A stretch of 64,000 bases of DNA from positions 1-64,000 of the forward strand of contig JAAYDI010000061.1 in assembly GCA_012729315.1 (NCBI GenBank), given 5' to 3'. The notes below the pieces were generated by a model. The model saw nothing but the letters and a program-made list of their open reading frames with translations, did not search any database and was not told the origin of the DNA. The position numbers and the translations under genes were made by a program. This document shows, in pieces, positions 7,081 through 16,273 of this stretch. The stretch is from Planctomycetaceae bacterium (GTDB lineage Bacteria; Planctomycetota; Planctomycetia; Pirellulales; Pirellulaceae). Position 1 is the first letter of the stretch. Every line of letters starts with the position of its first letter.

Positions 7081-8133
7081 ATGCCCAGCACCAGCCGTAA
7101 TCGGCCCCCGATCGACGCCAGGCAGGTGCCGGCCAGCACGCCGCTGCGCCCGTTACGCCTGGGCAGCGTCGAAATCGGCTTTCCGGTCGTGCAGGCGGCG
7201 CTGTCCGGTTATAGCGATTGGGCAATGCGGATGATCGCCCGCCGGCTGGGAGCTACCTATGCCGCATGCGAAGTGATGCTCGACCAGTTCCTGGTCCAGG
7301 TGCGGCAGCGCCAGCGGACCCGGCACTTCCTTCACCTGAGCGACGACGATCATCCGGTCGGCGGCCAGTTGATGGGCGCCGAGCCCGAGCAGTTCGCGGC
7401 CGGCGCGGCTCGGCTGGTGGCAGCCGGGTTCGATGTGATCGACATCAACTTCGGCTGTCCCGTCAAGAAGGTGCTGGGCAAGTGCCGCGGCGGATACCAT
7501 CTGGGCCAGCCGGCCGTGGCGCTGAACGTCATCCGCCGCACGCGCGATGTCGTGCCCGACGGGATTCCGGTGACCGTCAAGCTGCGGCGCGGCATCGATG
7601 ACTCGCCGCAGAGCCGGGACCGCTTCTATGAGATCCTCAGCGGCGCCTTCCAGCTGGGGGTGGCGGCCGTCACCGTCCACGCGCGGACCGTCGCGCAGCG
7701 TTACAATGGCCCGAGCTGCTGGGAGTTTCTCCGCGAGGTGAAAGAGCAGTTTCCACACCAGATCGTGTTGGGCAGCGGGGACCTCTTCACCGGCGCCGAC
7801 TGCCTGCGCATGATCGCGCTCACCGGCGTCGACGGCGTCGCCGTGGCCCGCGGTGCCATCGGCAATCCGTGGATCTTCGCCCACGCGATGGCCTTGGCAC
7901 GCGGCACCGAGCCGCAACCCCCGACGCTCGCTCAACAGCGTGAGGTGCTGAGCGAACACTATCGGCTGTCCGAACAACTGTACGGCCCGCAGCGCTGCGG
8001 CCCGCTGATGCGCAAGTTCGGTATCAAGTACGCAGCCCAGCATCCGCACCACCTGGAAGTGCGCGCAGCGTTCATTCGCGTGCGACAACGATCCGATTGG
8101 GACGCCGTCCTCAACACGTGGTATGGGGAATGA
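7081..8133 (+). CDS. tRNA-dihydrouridine synthase, DusB-like paralog 1
   Basis: A 350-residue FMN-dependent enzyme that reduces uridines in tRNA D-loops with NADPH. The TIM barrel begins PVVQAALSGYSDWAMR; the active-site segment is DVIDINFGCPVKKVL with the catalytic Cys in GCP. The catalytic-loop sequence continues GKCRGGYHLGQP where typical Dus enzymes have a small GAGxALL-type stretch, so this is a diverged paralog. Later motifs include VTVHARTVAQRY and GVDGVAVARGAIGNPWIF. The ATG at 7081 is preferred over upstream starts, which add a low-complexity leader. The stop TGA at 8131-8133 lies inside the first unit of the AATGACG repeat. A more canonical paralog is at 17068. Confidence 0.9.
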   Translation: MPSTSRNRPPIDARQVPASTPLRPLRLGSVEIGFPVVQAALSGYSDWAMRMIARRLGATYAACEVMLDQFLVQVRQRQRTRHFLHLSDDDHPVGGQLMGAEPEQFAAGAARLVAAGFDVIDINFGCPVKKVLGKCRGGYHLGQPAVALNVIRRTRDVVPDGIPVTVKLRRGIDDSPQSRDRFYEILSGAFQLGVAAVTVHARTVAQRYNGPSCWEFLREVKEQFPHQIVLGSGDLFTGADCLRMIALTGVDGVAVARGAIGNPWIFAHAMALARGTEPQPPTLAQQREVLSEHYRLSEQLYGPQRCGPLMRKFGIKYAAQHPHHLEVRAAFIRVRQRSDWDAVLNTWYGE

Positions 8134-8377
8134 CGGATGACGAGATACGAGGGAATGACGGATGACGAGATACCCGGGAATGACGGATGACGAGATACCC
8201 AAGCACGAAGGAAGGACGAAATAACCAAGATAGGTGACTGAGTGGAATGGCACTGCTGCTACCTCGGCGCGGCGAACCGGGCACGTTGGCGACCATGAAA
8301 AACCCCTCTGTACAGTCCTCACACAGACTCAGCCCTTCGTCCTTCCTTCGTGCTTGGGTATCTCGTCATCCGTCATT
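8127..8377. repeat. AATGACG-type repeat with perfect 41-bp inverted arms
   Basis: Two tandem units of about 26 bp (GGGAATGACGGATGACGAGA and following) run from 8127 to about 8178. They are followed by an arm at 8179-8219 that is an exact inverted copy of 8337-8377 (41 of 41 bases). The 117-bp interior (8220-8336) is unrelated to the other copies in the window. The left units contain the dus stop codon and the right arm contains the last codons of queG. Confidence 0.9.
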
Positions 8378-9514
8378 TTCACTCCTCTTCCCGTTCCTTC
8401 CTGCCAAGGCCTGCCGAATCTCCTCCCGGACATCTGGATTTGACTCCACGGCCAGACGCTGCGTGAGGTCTGCGGACACGTCGGCCAGCGGGAAGCGGCC
8501 CAGCGCCCATGCGCTCGCGGTGCGCACCAACACGTCAGCATCGTGCAAACCCTGTCGCAGTGCTGGGAGGGCTTCAGGCACGGGGTGGTTCCCCAACGCG
8601 ATGGCGGCGCTGCGCAACAGCCCCTGCCGACGTGCACGCCAGAGCGGCGTGTGGCGGAACTGCGCACGAAACGCGTCATCATCGAGCGCAAACAACGGCA
8701 CCAGAGAAAGCGGGTTGAGGTCCGGACGCGGTGCGAACCACTCGCTGTCACCCGACACCCGCCGGTTCCAGGGACAAACCTCCTGGCAGATGTCACAGCC
8801 GAATACCCATTGTCCCATCGCCGGTCGCAGTTGCGGTTCCACCGCCTGCCGCAGTTCGATCGTCAGATAGCTGATGCACCGCGTGGCATCCAGCACGTAG
8901 GGCTGCGGAAAGGCTGCTGTCGGGCACGCGTCCAGACATGCCCGGCACGTGCCACAATGATCGGTTGTCCACGGCGCGTCGTAGTCCAGCACGCAGTCCA
9001 GCAGTAATGCGGCGAGGAAGAACCAGCTGCCGGCATGGCGGTTGAGCAGCATCGTGTTCTTGCCGATCCAGCCCAGCCCGGCACGCTGCCCAAACTCCCG
9101 TTCGAGCAACGGTGCCGTGTCGACGACGCCACGGACACGCACTGATGGCTGCAGCTGCCGTACGCGCTGCTCCAGCTTGCGCAGCTGCCGGTGGATCACG
9201 TCGTGATAGTCGGCCGAGCCCCATGCGTAACGCGATACCCGCCCCTCCCCTGCCCCGGCCGATGCCGGCTCTCCCGCCTGGTACGGCAGACCCAGCATCA
9301 ACAGGCTCCGGACCCCCTCCAGGATGCTCTGCGGATGCGCGTAAGCCGCCAGCCGGTCCCCCAGATACCGCATCTGACCCGCATGGCCGGCGGCCAGCCA
9401 CTCGGCCAGATGTGTGATGCCGCCCGGAGCCACGGCAGGACAGGCGCCGGTCAGGACAAATCCCAACTCCCGGGCAGATCGCTTCAGCTCGGCCGTCAAA
9501 TCCGCAGGAGTCAT
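8366..9514 (-). CDS. queG: Epoxyqueuosine reductase
   Basis: A 382-residue cobalamin- and Fe-S-dependent enzyme that reduces epoxyqueuosine to queuosine in tRNA, the last step of queuosine synthesis. Start taken at MTPADLTAELKRSARELGF. The N-terminal domain has RYAWGSADYHDVIHRQL and the GLGWIGKNTMLLN segment. Two [4Fe-4S] clusters are marked by CGTCRACLDACP (about 186-197) and CDICQEVCPWN (about 239-249). The C-terminus carries HEAT-like repeats (ALPALRQGL), as in the fused long form. The last codons (NDG and the TGA) lie inside the 41-bp inverted repeat arm, so a repeat insertion probably replaced the original C-terminus. Convergent with dus. Confidence 0.96.
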   Translation of the reverse strand: MTPADLTAELKRSARELGFVLTGACPAVAPGGITHLAEWLAAGHAGQMRYLGDRLAAYAHPQSILEGVRSLLMLGLPYQAGEPASAGAGEGRVSRYAWGSADYHDVIHRQLRKLEQRVRQLQPSVRVRGVVDTAPLLEREFGQRAGLGWIGKNTMLLNRHAGSWFFLAALLLDCVLDYDAPWTTDHCGTCRACLDACPTAAFPQPYVLDATRCISYLTIELRQAVEPQLRPAMGQWVFGCDICQEVCPWNRRVSGDSEWFAPRPDLNPLSLVPLFALDDDAFRAQFRHTPLWRARRQGLLRSAAIALGNHPVPEALPALRQGLHDADVLVRTASAWALGRFPLADVSADLTQRLAVESNPDVREEIRQALAGRNGKRSENDG

Positions 9515-9571
9515 CGGATGGCCTGGCCCTCGGAACGGCCAGAACAACCCACCTGGCCGTTCGTTCGATGG

Positions 9572-9600
9572 TTGCGTTTGCTAAAGGTCTTAATTAGCAT
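9572..9600 (+). promoter_or_regulatory. Candidate promoter of the small secreted protein gene
   Basis: TTGCGT (9572-9577), 17 bases, TAGCAT (9595-9600), about 80 bases before the ATG at 9683. Moderate match. Confidence 0.3.
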
Positions 9601-9682
9601 GGGGAATAGGGCTATTGTGCAGCCCGGTCGTTTCTCCCACGTACCCGTTTGACTCACTTGTTTTCGTTTTGGAATTCGACCC

Positions 9683-10135
9683 ATGGCCAGAACTCAGAAG
9701 ATGGTGCTCAGCATTGTGTTGTTTGCCGCGCTGTGCGCGGTGCCAGTTGTAAGCCGCGCCTGCGATGGCTATTGCGCACGCTCGTGGCTCAGCGCTCCCG
9801 GATTCGGCTCGAGCGGATCGCTCTACGGTCTTGGCCATGTCCCGGTGCCACCATACTTCGCACTTCACCCACCCGTCTACTACGGCGAGCGTTATTACCG
9901 GTCTTATGGCGAAAGCCCGTTCGCCCGCCCGGATTACTCGTCCCGGCCCCAGAGAGTCCATGTCCAGGCCCAGGTGATCATCAACCCGTTCGTGGCGCAA
10001 CTGGCCACTACACCCGCCGCGCCCGAACTGGAACCGGCCGAAGTCCAGCCGCCAGTCGATCAGGTCACCTCCGGTCCGCAGATGATCATCAATCCCTTCT
10101 ATGTTGCTGAACCGAAGGTCGCATACGGGAAGTAG
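9683..10135 (+). CDS. Planctomycete-type small secreted protein with INPF motifs
   Basis: A 150-residue protein with a signal peptide (MARTQKMVLSIVLFAALCAV, cleavage around SRA-C). The mature part carries PPYFALHPPVYYGERYYRSY followed by GESPFARP, a Tyr/Pro-rich signature that I recognise from conserved planctomycete exported proteins of unknown function. It also has two copies of an IINPF motif (VIINPFVAQ near residue 98 and MIINPFYVAE near 133). There is no enzyme motif. It is probably a cell-envelope or extracellular protein. It stands alone, with a possible promoter at 9572-9600. Confidence 0.8.
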   Translation: MARTQKMVLSIVLFAALCAVPVVSRACDGYCARSWLSAPGFGSSGSLYGLGHVPVPPYFALHPPVYYGERYYRSYGESPFARPDYSSRPQRVHVQAQVIINPFVAQLATTPAAPELEPAEVQPPVDQVTSGPQMIINPFYVAEPKVAYGK

Positions 10136-10258
10136 TTAGATTTTGGTTTTCAGTTACTCAGTTACTGAATACTGAAAACTCCTATTGGCCCCCACGCGGC
10201 AAAACGATAGTCTACGGCCCCTTCTATTGACGGTGGGTCGACAAGGAGCCCGGGGGCC

Positions 10259-10939
10259 ATGGCGCGGTATGTGGCGATTCTGATTACAGCGTGTCTGTTA
10301 GTCGGCTGCCGTGCGCCGACTCCTTCGTTCAACGTGTTGGCCCCCTACGGATCTCCGACGGTGCCGCCGCCGCGCACCGGAACGGTGGGGACGGCGGGGC
10401 AGTATTATGCGCCGACGGCTCCTGCGGTACAGTCGCCGGCCGCTCCACCAGCCACTCTGCCGGCCACAGCGCCGGTCGACTCATCTCAATCTTTCCCTGC
10501 GGCACCGCCAGCTGCGACTCCGCCAGCGGCACCACCTGTGTCGTACATGGGGGCGGTGCAGGATGGTTTAACCGACCAGGCTGTGCCGGTGGTCCAGGCG
10601 TCCTATGAACCCGGCTCGACAGGTGCCGACAGCCTGCCGGCGGCGATGGTGAGCGATGATCCATTGCCGATCGATACGCTGATGCAGGCGGACGAGCCGA
10701 CGGCAAGTTCGCCATCCACTCTGCAACTTGCCGGAATGCGGGTCAACGATGCGACGCAGTTGGCGGAACCCCGGCCGTTCACTCCGACGGAGGAACCGGT
10801 GCGTCTGGCCAGCCGTTCGACGACCAGCGCCAGTACGCCATCGTTCCTGCGTTTCATCAGCCCCAAGGCCGGGATCAGCAGTCAGACTCCGGCCTCGGCT
10901 CAGTCGCCGGCACCAAGCAGCGAGTGGCAGTCGCGCTGA
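10259..10939 (+). CDS. Pro/Ala-rich lipoprotein, planctomycete type
   Basis: A 226-residue protein with a lipoprotein signal peptide: MARYVAILITACLLVGC, lipobox LVGC, so it should be lipidated at Cys17. Just after the Cys comes FNVLAPYGSPTVPPP, a short motif recurring in small planctomycete secreted proteins. The remainder is low-complexity Ala/Pro/Ser-rich sequence, probably disordered. An AAGGAG site lies about eleven bases upstream. Unknown function; likely a surface or envelope lipoprotein. It follows the INPF protein in the same direction with a 123-bp gap. Confidence 0.8.
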   Translation: MARYVAILITACLLVGCRAPTPSFNVLAPYGSPTVPPPRTGTVGTAGQYYAPTAPAVQSPAAPPATLPATAPVDSSQSFPAAPPAATPPAAPPVSYMGAVQDGLTDQAVPVVQASYEPGSTGADSLPAAMVSDDPLPIDTLMQADEPTASSPSTLQLAGMRVNDATQLAEPRPFTPTEEPVRLASRSTTSASTPSFLRFISPKAGISSQTPASAQSPAPSSEWQSR

Positions 10940-11078
10940 TCTGGCGTGGCACGCGGTGCGCAGCGTGGCGAGATGTGCAGGCACATAGCCGCTTAGGTCC
11001 CTGGATCGGATCGCCAGCCAGTGCGCGGCATCGCCGGGCACAGGATGCGGCATGAAACGAGATTGCCGGAACGCAACG

Positions 11079-11396
11079 CTAGAAAATCCCGAGCTGATCG
11101 CGTGCTTCTTCTGTCATGCAGTCGGGTGTCCAGGGGGGCGACATGACGACCTTGACGTCGACCGTCCCCACGTTCTCCATGCGCGCCACGGCCTGCTTGC
11201 TCTGCGCGACCAGTTGCGGGCCGGCTGGGCACATGGGGCTGGTCATCGTCATCTCGATCCGCACGTCGGTCTTACCGTCCGCATTTTCCTGCACGTCGAT
11301 GCCGTAGACGAGCCCCAGATCGATGATGTTGACGAACAGTTCCGGGTCGAACACGTTCTTGAGTTCTTCCCGCACGGTTTCTGCGGTGATCGTCAT
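11079..11396 (-). CDS. DUF59/MIP18-family iron-sulfur assembly factor (SufT-like)
   Basis: A 105-residue cytosolic protein of the MIP18 family, which helps deliver Fe-S clusters to client proteins. It shows V-x-x-x-L-x-x-VFDPELFVNIIDLGLVY at the N-terminus, MTMTSPMCPAGPQL with the conserved Cys in the middle, and VKVVMSPPWTPDCMT at the end. A GGAGG site precedes the ATG. It is the last gene of the seven-gene SUF cluster, 11 bases after the Rieske gene. It is shorter than SufT proteins that carry an N-terminal extension, so a symbol is withheld. Confidence 0.92.
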   Translation of the reverse strand: MTITAETVREELKNVFDPELFVNIIDLGLVYGIDVQENADGKTDVRIEMTMTSPMCPAGPQLVAQSKQAVARMENVGTVDVKVVMSPPWTPDCMTEEARDQLGIF

Positions 11397-11407
11397 ACAC
11401 TTCCTCC

Positions 11408-11725
11408 TCAGTCGGGGGCCAGTCGCACCAGTATGTCGTCCCCTTCGACCCGCACTTCGTGCACGATTACCGGCTGGGTCGCCGGCATGGTGAGTGCCTT
11501 ACCGGTACGCATGTCGAACCGGGCACCATGCCGCGGGCAGACGATCTGGAATCCGTCGGTCGGCCCGTCGCCCAGGGGCCCGCCGTCGTGTGTGCAGACA
11601 TCATCGGTGCAGTAGAAACTGCCATCCACGTGGAACAGAGCGACCACGCGGTCGTCCACTTCCACGGCCGTGCGTCCCGGGTCGGGAATGCTGGAAACCG
11701 TCGCTACCTTTACAAACTCGGCCAT
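11408..11725 (-). CDS. Rieske [2Fe-2S] ferredoxin
   Basis: A 105-residue Rieske-type ferredoxin starting MAEFVKVATVSSIPDPGRTA. The cluster ligands are clear: CTHDGGPLGDG and, 17 residues on, CPRHGARFD (two Cys, two His). Such small Rieske proteins carry electrons to oxygenases or, in SUF operons, are thought to support Fe-S assembly. It lies between sufD (32 bases upstream) and the DUF59 gene, so it is probably the electron-supply or quality-control component of the pathway (inference). The ATG at 11725 gives the usual family start; an upstream start adds seven residues. Confidence 0.95.
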   Translation of the reverse strand: MAEFVKVATVSSIPDPGRTAVEVDDRVVALFHVDGSFYCTDDVCTHDGGPLGDGPTDGFQIVCPRHGARFDMRTGKALTMPATQPVIVHEVRVEGDDILVRLAPD

Positions 11726-11757
11726 AGCCCACCATGCTTTCTGCACCAGACCAACGG

Positions 11758-13068
11758 CTACGCGTAGTCTCGCACGCGTCGCCCGATGGCCAGCGCCAGG
11801 GCGTCCCGCACGCTCTCGATGGTAATGCGGTCGAAGATCTGCTGGAAGAACCCCGACACGATGGCCCGGATCGCCTCCTGGCGGGTGAAGCCGCGGCAGC
11901 GGGCGTAAAAGATCAGTTCTTCATCGACCCGCCCCGAGGTCGAACCGTGCGTGCACCGCACGTTGTCCGCTTCGATCTCCAGACCGGGAATGGAATCGGC
12001 TCGTACCTGGGAACTCAGCAACAGGTTGTCGTTCCGCTGATAGCCGTCCGACCGCTGCGCGACGGGATCGACTTTGATCATGCCGCGCCAGACGGTCCGC
12101 GATTTGTCCTGCAGTGCCGCCTTGTACAGGAAGTCGCTGCGGCATTGCAGTGCCGCATGATGCTGCTGGGTGTGATAGGCGATGTGCTGTTTGCCGCCGG
12201 TGAACATCACGCCGTTGACTTGACTGCTGGCGCCGGCGCCGGTCAGCTCCACATGCTGGTTGACCTTGGCCAGTCGGCTGCCCATGGCGGCGACCGTCCA
12301 CTGCAGCACCGCGTCCTGTTCGACCACTGCCTTGTGGTGTGCGAAGTGCCAGGTGCCATGCCCCCAGTTCTGCAGGTTCACGACGCGCAGGTGCGCTCCG
12401 GGGCGCAGGATGATGTCCAGCGCACCGCAGTGCAGCCCGGCATCGGACTCGTGCAACCCGTCGGTTTCACACAGGAGCGTGGCTTCCGCACCTTCCTCGA
12501 GCACCACCAGCGCGTGGCTGATGTCTGTGGCGCCGTCGCCCAGCACGGACAGAATGTGCAGCGGTTGACTCACCGCCACGCCGCGCGGCACATGCAGCAC
12601 CTGGCCGGACGTCCAGCAGGCGGCGCGGAGCGCCGAGAACCGGTCGTACCGGGGAGAAACGAGCGGGCACGTCAGATACGGACGCAACCGCTCATCCGCC
12701 TGGTGCACCCCCTCCGCCAGACTGCCGAAGAGCACGCCGCAGTCTGCCCACCGCTTGTCGAGCGACGAGGCGATGACCCGGCCATTGGCGGCGATCACCT
12801 GACCGCCCAGCTCGACCCCGGCACTGAGCAGACCCTGGGGATGCTCCAGCTCCAGCGGGTGATCCACCCCCAGCGCGAACCGGTCCAGGTTGAACGAGCG
12901 GATGTCCGTGCGCTGCCACTCTTCGTTATTGCGGGTCGGCCACGCCAGATCCTGGAACTGCTGCCAGGCCTGGCGGCGCGTGTCCAGCAGCCACGCCGGT
13001 TCATCACATGCGCGGAGAAACGACTCGAAGGCCGTGTGTGAGAATCCGGATTGCGGCGTCGTATGCAT
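11758..13068 (-). CDS. sufD: Fe-S cluster assembly scaffold protein SufD
   Basis: A 436-residue SufBD-family protein. With SufB and the ATPase SufC it forms the scaffold on which Fe-S clusters are built. It has the N-terminal segment NNEEWQRTDIRSFNLDRF, a central beta-helix with AALQCRSDFLYKAALQDKSRTV-like turns, and the C-terminal stretch TSGRVDEELIFYARCRGFTR followed by EAIRAIVSGFFQ, which is diagnostic of SufD. The ATG at 13068 is used; a TTG at 13098 would add ten residues but has no ribosome binding site. It follows sufB by 58 bases. Confidence 0.95.
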   Translation of the reverse strand: MHTTPQSGFSHTAFESFLRACDEPAWLLDTRRQAWQQFQDLAWPTRNNEEWQRTDIRSFNLDRFALGVDHPLELEHPQGLLSAGVELGGQVIAANGRVIASSLDKRWADCGVLFGSLAEGVHQADERLRPYLTCPLVSPRYDRFSALRAACWTSGQVLHVPRGVAVSQPLHILSVLGDGATDISHALVVLEEGAEATLLCETDGLHESDAGLHCGALDIILRPGAHLRVVNLQNWGHGTWHFAHHKAVVEQDAVLQWTVAAMGSRLAKVNQHVELTGAGASSQVNGVMFTGGKQHIAYHTQQHHAALQCRSDFLYKAALQDKSRTVWRGMIKVDPVAQRSDGYQRNDNLLLSSQVRADSIPGLEIEADNVRCTHGSTSGRVDEELIFYARCRGFTRQEAIRAIVSGFFQQIFDRITIESVRDALALAIGRRVRDYA

Positions 13069-13126
13069 CGCGTCAGCCAGGTCGGGAAGTAGGATCAAGA
13101 GCGAATCGAACGGATCGCCAGCGGCA

Positions 13127-14542
13127 CTAACCCACCGAACCTCCCATCTGCAGCCGGATCAACCGGTTCATCTCCACGGCATACTCCATGGGGAGTTCCT
13201 TCACCAGCGGCTCAATGAAACCGTTGACGATCATGGCGCTGGCTTCCGTCTCGGTCAGCCCGCGACTGGTCAGATAGAACAGCTGCTCTTCGCCGATCCG
13301 CGACACGCTGGCTTCGTGGCCGACCGTCACGTCCTGTTCGGCGATCTCGATGTACGGGTAGGTGTCGCTGCGGCTCTGCGGGTCGAGGATCAACGCATCG
13401 CAGACGACCTTGCACCTGGCGTTGGTGGCGCCCTTTTCCACGCGGACCAAGCCGCGGTAGCTGGCCCGGCCGCCGTCCTTGGAGATCGACTTGGAGGTGA
13501 TCTGCCCCGTGGTGTGGGGCGCACAGTGCACGAGCTTGGCGCCGGCGTCCTGATGCTGGCCCGCCCCGGCGAACGCGATTGAGAGGATCTCGCCCCGGGC
13601 ACCCGGCTCCATCATGTAGACGGCCGGATACTTCATCGTCAACTGGCTTCCGAGATTGCCGTCCACCCACTCCATCGTGGCGTCCCGGTACGCCATGGCC
13701 CGTTTGGTCACCAGGTTGTAGATGTTGTTGGCCCAGTTCTGGATGGTCGAGTAGCGGCAGCGGGAGCCCTGTTTGCAGATGATCTCGACGACGGCCGAGT
13801 GCAGACTCTCGGTGCTGTACATCGGTGCCGTGCAACCTTCTACATAGTGGATCGAGGACCCTTCGTCGCAGATGATCAACGTCCGTTCGAACTGCCCCAT
13901 ATTCTCGGCGTTGATCCGGAAATAGGCCTGCAGCGGGAACTCGATCTGCACCCCCGGCGGCACGTAAATGAAGGACCCTCCCGACCACACCGCCGAGTTG
14001 AGCGCGGCGAACTTGTTGTCGTGCGGAGAAATCACCGTCGAAAAGTACTCGCGGACCAGTTCCGGGTGCTCTCGCACGGCCGTGTCCGTATCGGTGAAGA
14101 TCACCCCCTGGTTCCCCAGCTCCTCTTTGAGCGAACCGTAGACCACTTCGCTCTCGAACTGCGCTTTGACCCCGGCGAGAAACTTCTTTTCGGCCTCGGG
14201 AATGCCCAGCTTGTCGAAGGTGTCCTTGATCTCCTGCGGCACGTCGTCCCAGGTCTTGCTCTGCCGGTCGGTGGGTTTGAGGTAGTAGTAGATGTCCTGG
14301 AAATCGATCCCGATGTGCCCGCCCCAGTTGGGCAGCGGCTTGGCCTGGAAGATCTCGAGCGATTTCAGCCGGAACTCGCGCATCCAGGCCGGTTCGTCCT
14401 TCATGTCGGAGATCTGGTGGACGATTTCCGCGTCCAGCCCTTTGCGGGCCTTGAACACCGCCTGCGTCTGCGTCCGGAAATCGTACTTGTTGATCTCGCC
14501 GACGGCGGGTCCGGATTTCGGTCTGGTGATCTCGGTAGCCAT
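13127..14542 (-). CDS. sufB: Fe-S cluster assembly protein SufB
   Basis: A 471-residue core scaffold of the SUF system. Diagnostic segments include [67 protein letters not shown], and the C-terminal [20 protein letters not shown]. The conserved Cys of [11 protein letters not shown] and of [16 protein letters not shown] are present. Length is normal for the family. It binds nascent clusters in complex with SufC and SufD. It is the fourth gene in the minus-strand operon, 47 bases after sufC. Confidence 0.98.
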   Translation of the reverse strand: MATEITRPKSGPAVGEINKYDFRTQTQAVFKARKGLDAEIVHQISDMKDEPAWMREFRLKSLEIFQAKPLPNWGGHIGIDFQDIYYYLKPTDRQSKTWDDVPQEIKDTFDKLGIPEAEKKFLAGVKAQFESEVVYGSLKEELGNQGVIFTDTDTAVREHPELVREYFSTVISPHDNKFAALNSAVWSGGSFIYVPPGVQIEFPLQAYFRINAENMGQFERTLIICDEGSSIHYVEGCTAPMYSTESLHSAVVEIICKQGSRCRYSTIQNWANNIYNLVTKRAMAYRDATMEWVDGNLGSQLTMKYPAVYMMEPGARGEILSIAFAGAGQHQDAGAKLVHCAPHTTGQITSKSISKDGGRASYRGLVRVEKGATNARCKVVCDALILDPQSRSDTYPYIEIAEQDVTVGHEASVSRIGEEQLFYLTSRGLTETEASAMIVNGFIEPLVKELPMEYAVEMNRLIRLQMGGSVG

Positions 14543-14589
14543 GTTGTCTCTGTTGTCTCTCGTCCTCGTCAGCTGCGTGCGCCGGGCGC

Positions 14590-15402
14590 CTAGGCGACTT
14601 CCTCTTGGACCAGGGCGCGGTTCTGCGCGTCCGCATCCGGGTAGGTCTGGCGGATACGTTCATACCCGTGCCGGTGCAGTTCCTCCGCCAGCGCGGCGGT
14701 GCCCGACTCGACGATCCGCCCGCCGAGCATCACGTGCGTGAAGTCGGGCCGGTTGTGCTCGAGCAGCTTGTCGTGGTGCGTGATGATCAGCAGCCCCATC
14801 TTCTCCCGCCCGATCTCCGCAATGCTCTGGCTGGCCAGCCGCACGGCGTCCGCGTCCAGGCCGCTGTCGGTCTCGTCCAGAATGGCGAATTTCGGCTGCA
14901 GCATCGCCAGCTGCAGGATCTCAGCCCGCTTCATCTCCCCGCCGGAAAACCCGTCGTTGACGTACCGCCGGGCGAACTGCGGATCCATCTTCAACTGCTC
15001 CATCCGCGCGCGCAACTCCTGCCGGAACGCCCGCATCGGAATCAGCTCCTCCCCCTCCTTGCGGTGCGGGTTGCGGACATTGGTCGTCGCGTGGCGCAGG
15101 AAATCCGCCATCTTTACGCCGGGAATCGCCACCGGTCGCTGAAACGCATAGAAAATCCCCGCCCGCGCCCGCTCGTCCGGCGTCATGCTCAACACGTCGG
15201 CACCGTCAAGCTCGATGCGGCCCGCCGTCACTCGGTAGGTCGGGTGCCCCATGATCGCCAGCCCCAACGTGCTCTTGCCCGATCCGTTGGGGCCCATCAA
15301 CGCGTGCGTCTGGCCAAACCCGATCGTCAGGTCCACGCCGCAGAGTATCTCCTTGGACTCCACCGACACGTGCAACCCCTCGATCTTGAGCGTATGCGTC
15401 AT
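14590..15402 (-). CDS. sufC: Fe-S assembly ATPase SufC
   Basis: A 270-residue ABC-type ATPase. Walker A is GPNGSGKST, the signature is [14 protein letters not shown], and Walker B is [15 protein letters not shown], a SufC hallmark. It powers the SufBCD scaffold. The start [12 protein letters not shown] is fixed by a 4-base ATGA overlap with the upstream nuoB stop, so the two genes are translationally coupled. The last twenty residues (for example [17 protein letters not shown]) extend slightly beyond the usual end. Confidence 0.98.
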   Translation of the reverse strand: MTHTLKIEGLHVSVESKEILCGVDLTIGFGQTHALMGPNGSGKSTLGLAIMGHPTYRVTAGRIELDGADVLSMTPDERARAGIFYAFQRPVAIPGVKMADFLRHATTNVRNPHRKEGEELIPMRAFRQELRARMEQLKMDPQFARRYVNDGFSGGEMKRAEILQLAMLQPKFAILDETDSGLDADAVRLASQSIAEIGREKMGLLIITHHDKLLEHNRPDFTHVMLGGRIVESGTAALAEELHRHGYERIRQTYPDADAQNRALVQEEVA

Positions 15403-16052
15403 GATTGTTCTCTTTCCCGTGCCAACTTCTGGCGGTTTCGCAGGGGCTCGTCCCCGGCGGGCACCGCGACGCAACCCGTGTGATGGGGCACCGGCAACTG
15501 GTCTGGCACCTTCACCCCCCGGGCCGCGCCAGGGCTCTTGGCAATCCGATGCCCGCGGATCACGTCCTGGATCCGCATCAGCCCTTCCAGCAGCGCCTCG
15601 GGCCGCGGCGGGCAACCGGGGACGTACACGTCGACCGGCACCACCAGATCCACCCCCTTCACGACGTGGTAACCCCACTTGAAATACGGGCCACCACCGA
15701 TCGTGCAGGCCCCCAACGCCATCACATACTTCGGCTCCGGCATCATGTTGTATAGACGCCGCACTCGACTGGCCATCTTGTACGTGACCGTCCCCGCCAC
15801 AATCATCAGATCGGACTGTCGCGGCGTCGCCCGGAAGGCACCCGCCCCAAACCGATCCATGTCAAATCGACTCGCGCCGGCCGCCATCATCTCGATGGCA
15901 CAACACGCCAGCCCGAACGACATCGGCCAGATACTCGACTGCCGCGCCCAGTTGATCGCCTCCTCGATCGTCGTTGTGACGACACACTCCTCCACCAGCC
16001 CTTCAATCCATGTCTGCGCCTGTGTCTGTGTCTGTGTTTGTGTCTGTGTCAT
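15399..16052 (-). CDS. nuoB: NADH-quinone oxidoreductase subunit B, located in the suf operon
   Basis: A 217-residue complex I subunit carrying the N2 [4Fe-4S] cluster. Ligand cysteines are seen at 50-51 ([11 protein letters not shown]), 116 ([11 protein letters not shown]) and 147 (VPGCPPRPE). Two oddities stand out. The N-terminus is [14 protein letters not shown], encoded by a TGTGTC hexamer microsatellite at about 16021-16050. The C-terminal 50 residues past the core form an extension with [17 protein letters not shown]. No other nuo gene is nearby. The gene lies between the SufR-like regulator and sufC and overlaps sufC by 4 bases, so it is expressed with Fe-S assembly. All ligands are intact, so it is probably functional, either as the genome's NuoB or as a paralog. 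Confidence 0.93.
   Translation of the reverse strand: MTQTQTQTQTQAQTWIEGLVEECVVTTTIEEAINWARQSSIWPMSFGLACCAIEMMAAGASRFDMDRFGAGAFRATPRQSDLMIVAGTVTYKMASRVRRLYNMMPEPKYVMALGACTIGGGPYFKWGYHVVKGVDLVVPVDVYVPGCPPRPEALLEGLMRIQDVIRGHRIAKSPGAARGVKVPDQLPVPHHTGCVAVPAGDEPLRNRQKLAREREQS
16021..16050. repeat. TGTGTC hexanucleotide microsatellite inside nuoB
   Basis: About five units of TGTGTC, one with a T substitution, encode the Thr-Gln repeat at the NuoB N-terminus directly after the start codon. Unit changes would be in frame, because each unit is six bases. Confidence 0.85.
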
Positions 16053-16273
16053 GGCGTACCGTTTCCACCGTCAGAGCGAACCTGGGACCCCCCCGCGTGC
16101 CCTCGGCCCCGCCTGTGCCAACCGGCGGGCAGCACGCGCTGCTGCACTCGGACTGCAGCGCGTGCGGGCACTTCAAACCGCTCTAGCTTACACCAACCGC
16201 CCGACGATCATCCAGTCCGGCCGTTCCGCCGGCGCTGGTTCCGGGCAGCCGCCGAGGGCCAACACGCACCCAG

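Noticed and set aside
13212-14663. Long alternative frames antisense to or shifted within sufB, gnd, mnmG and the TPR gene
   Set aside because: They are high-GC shadow frames rich in Arg, Pro and Ala; the real genes have complete family motifs.
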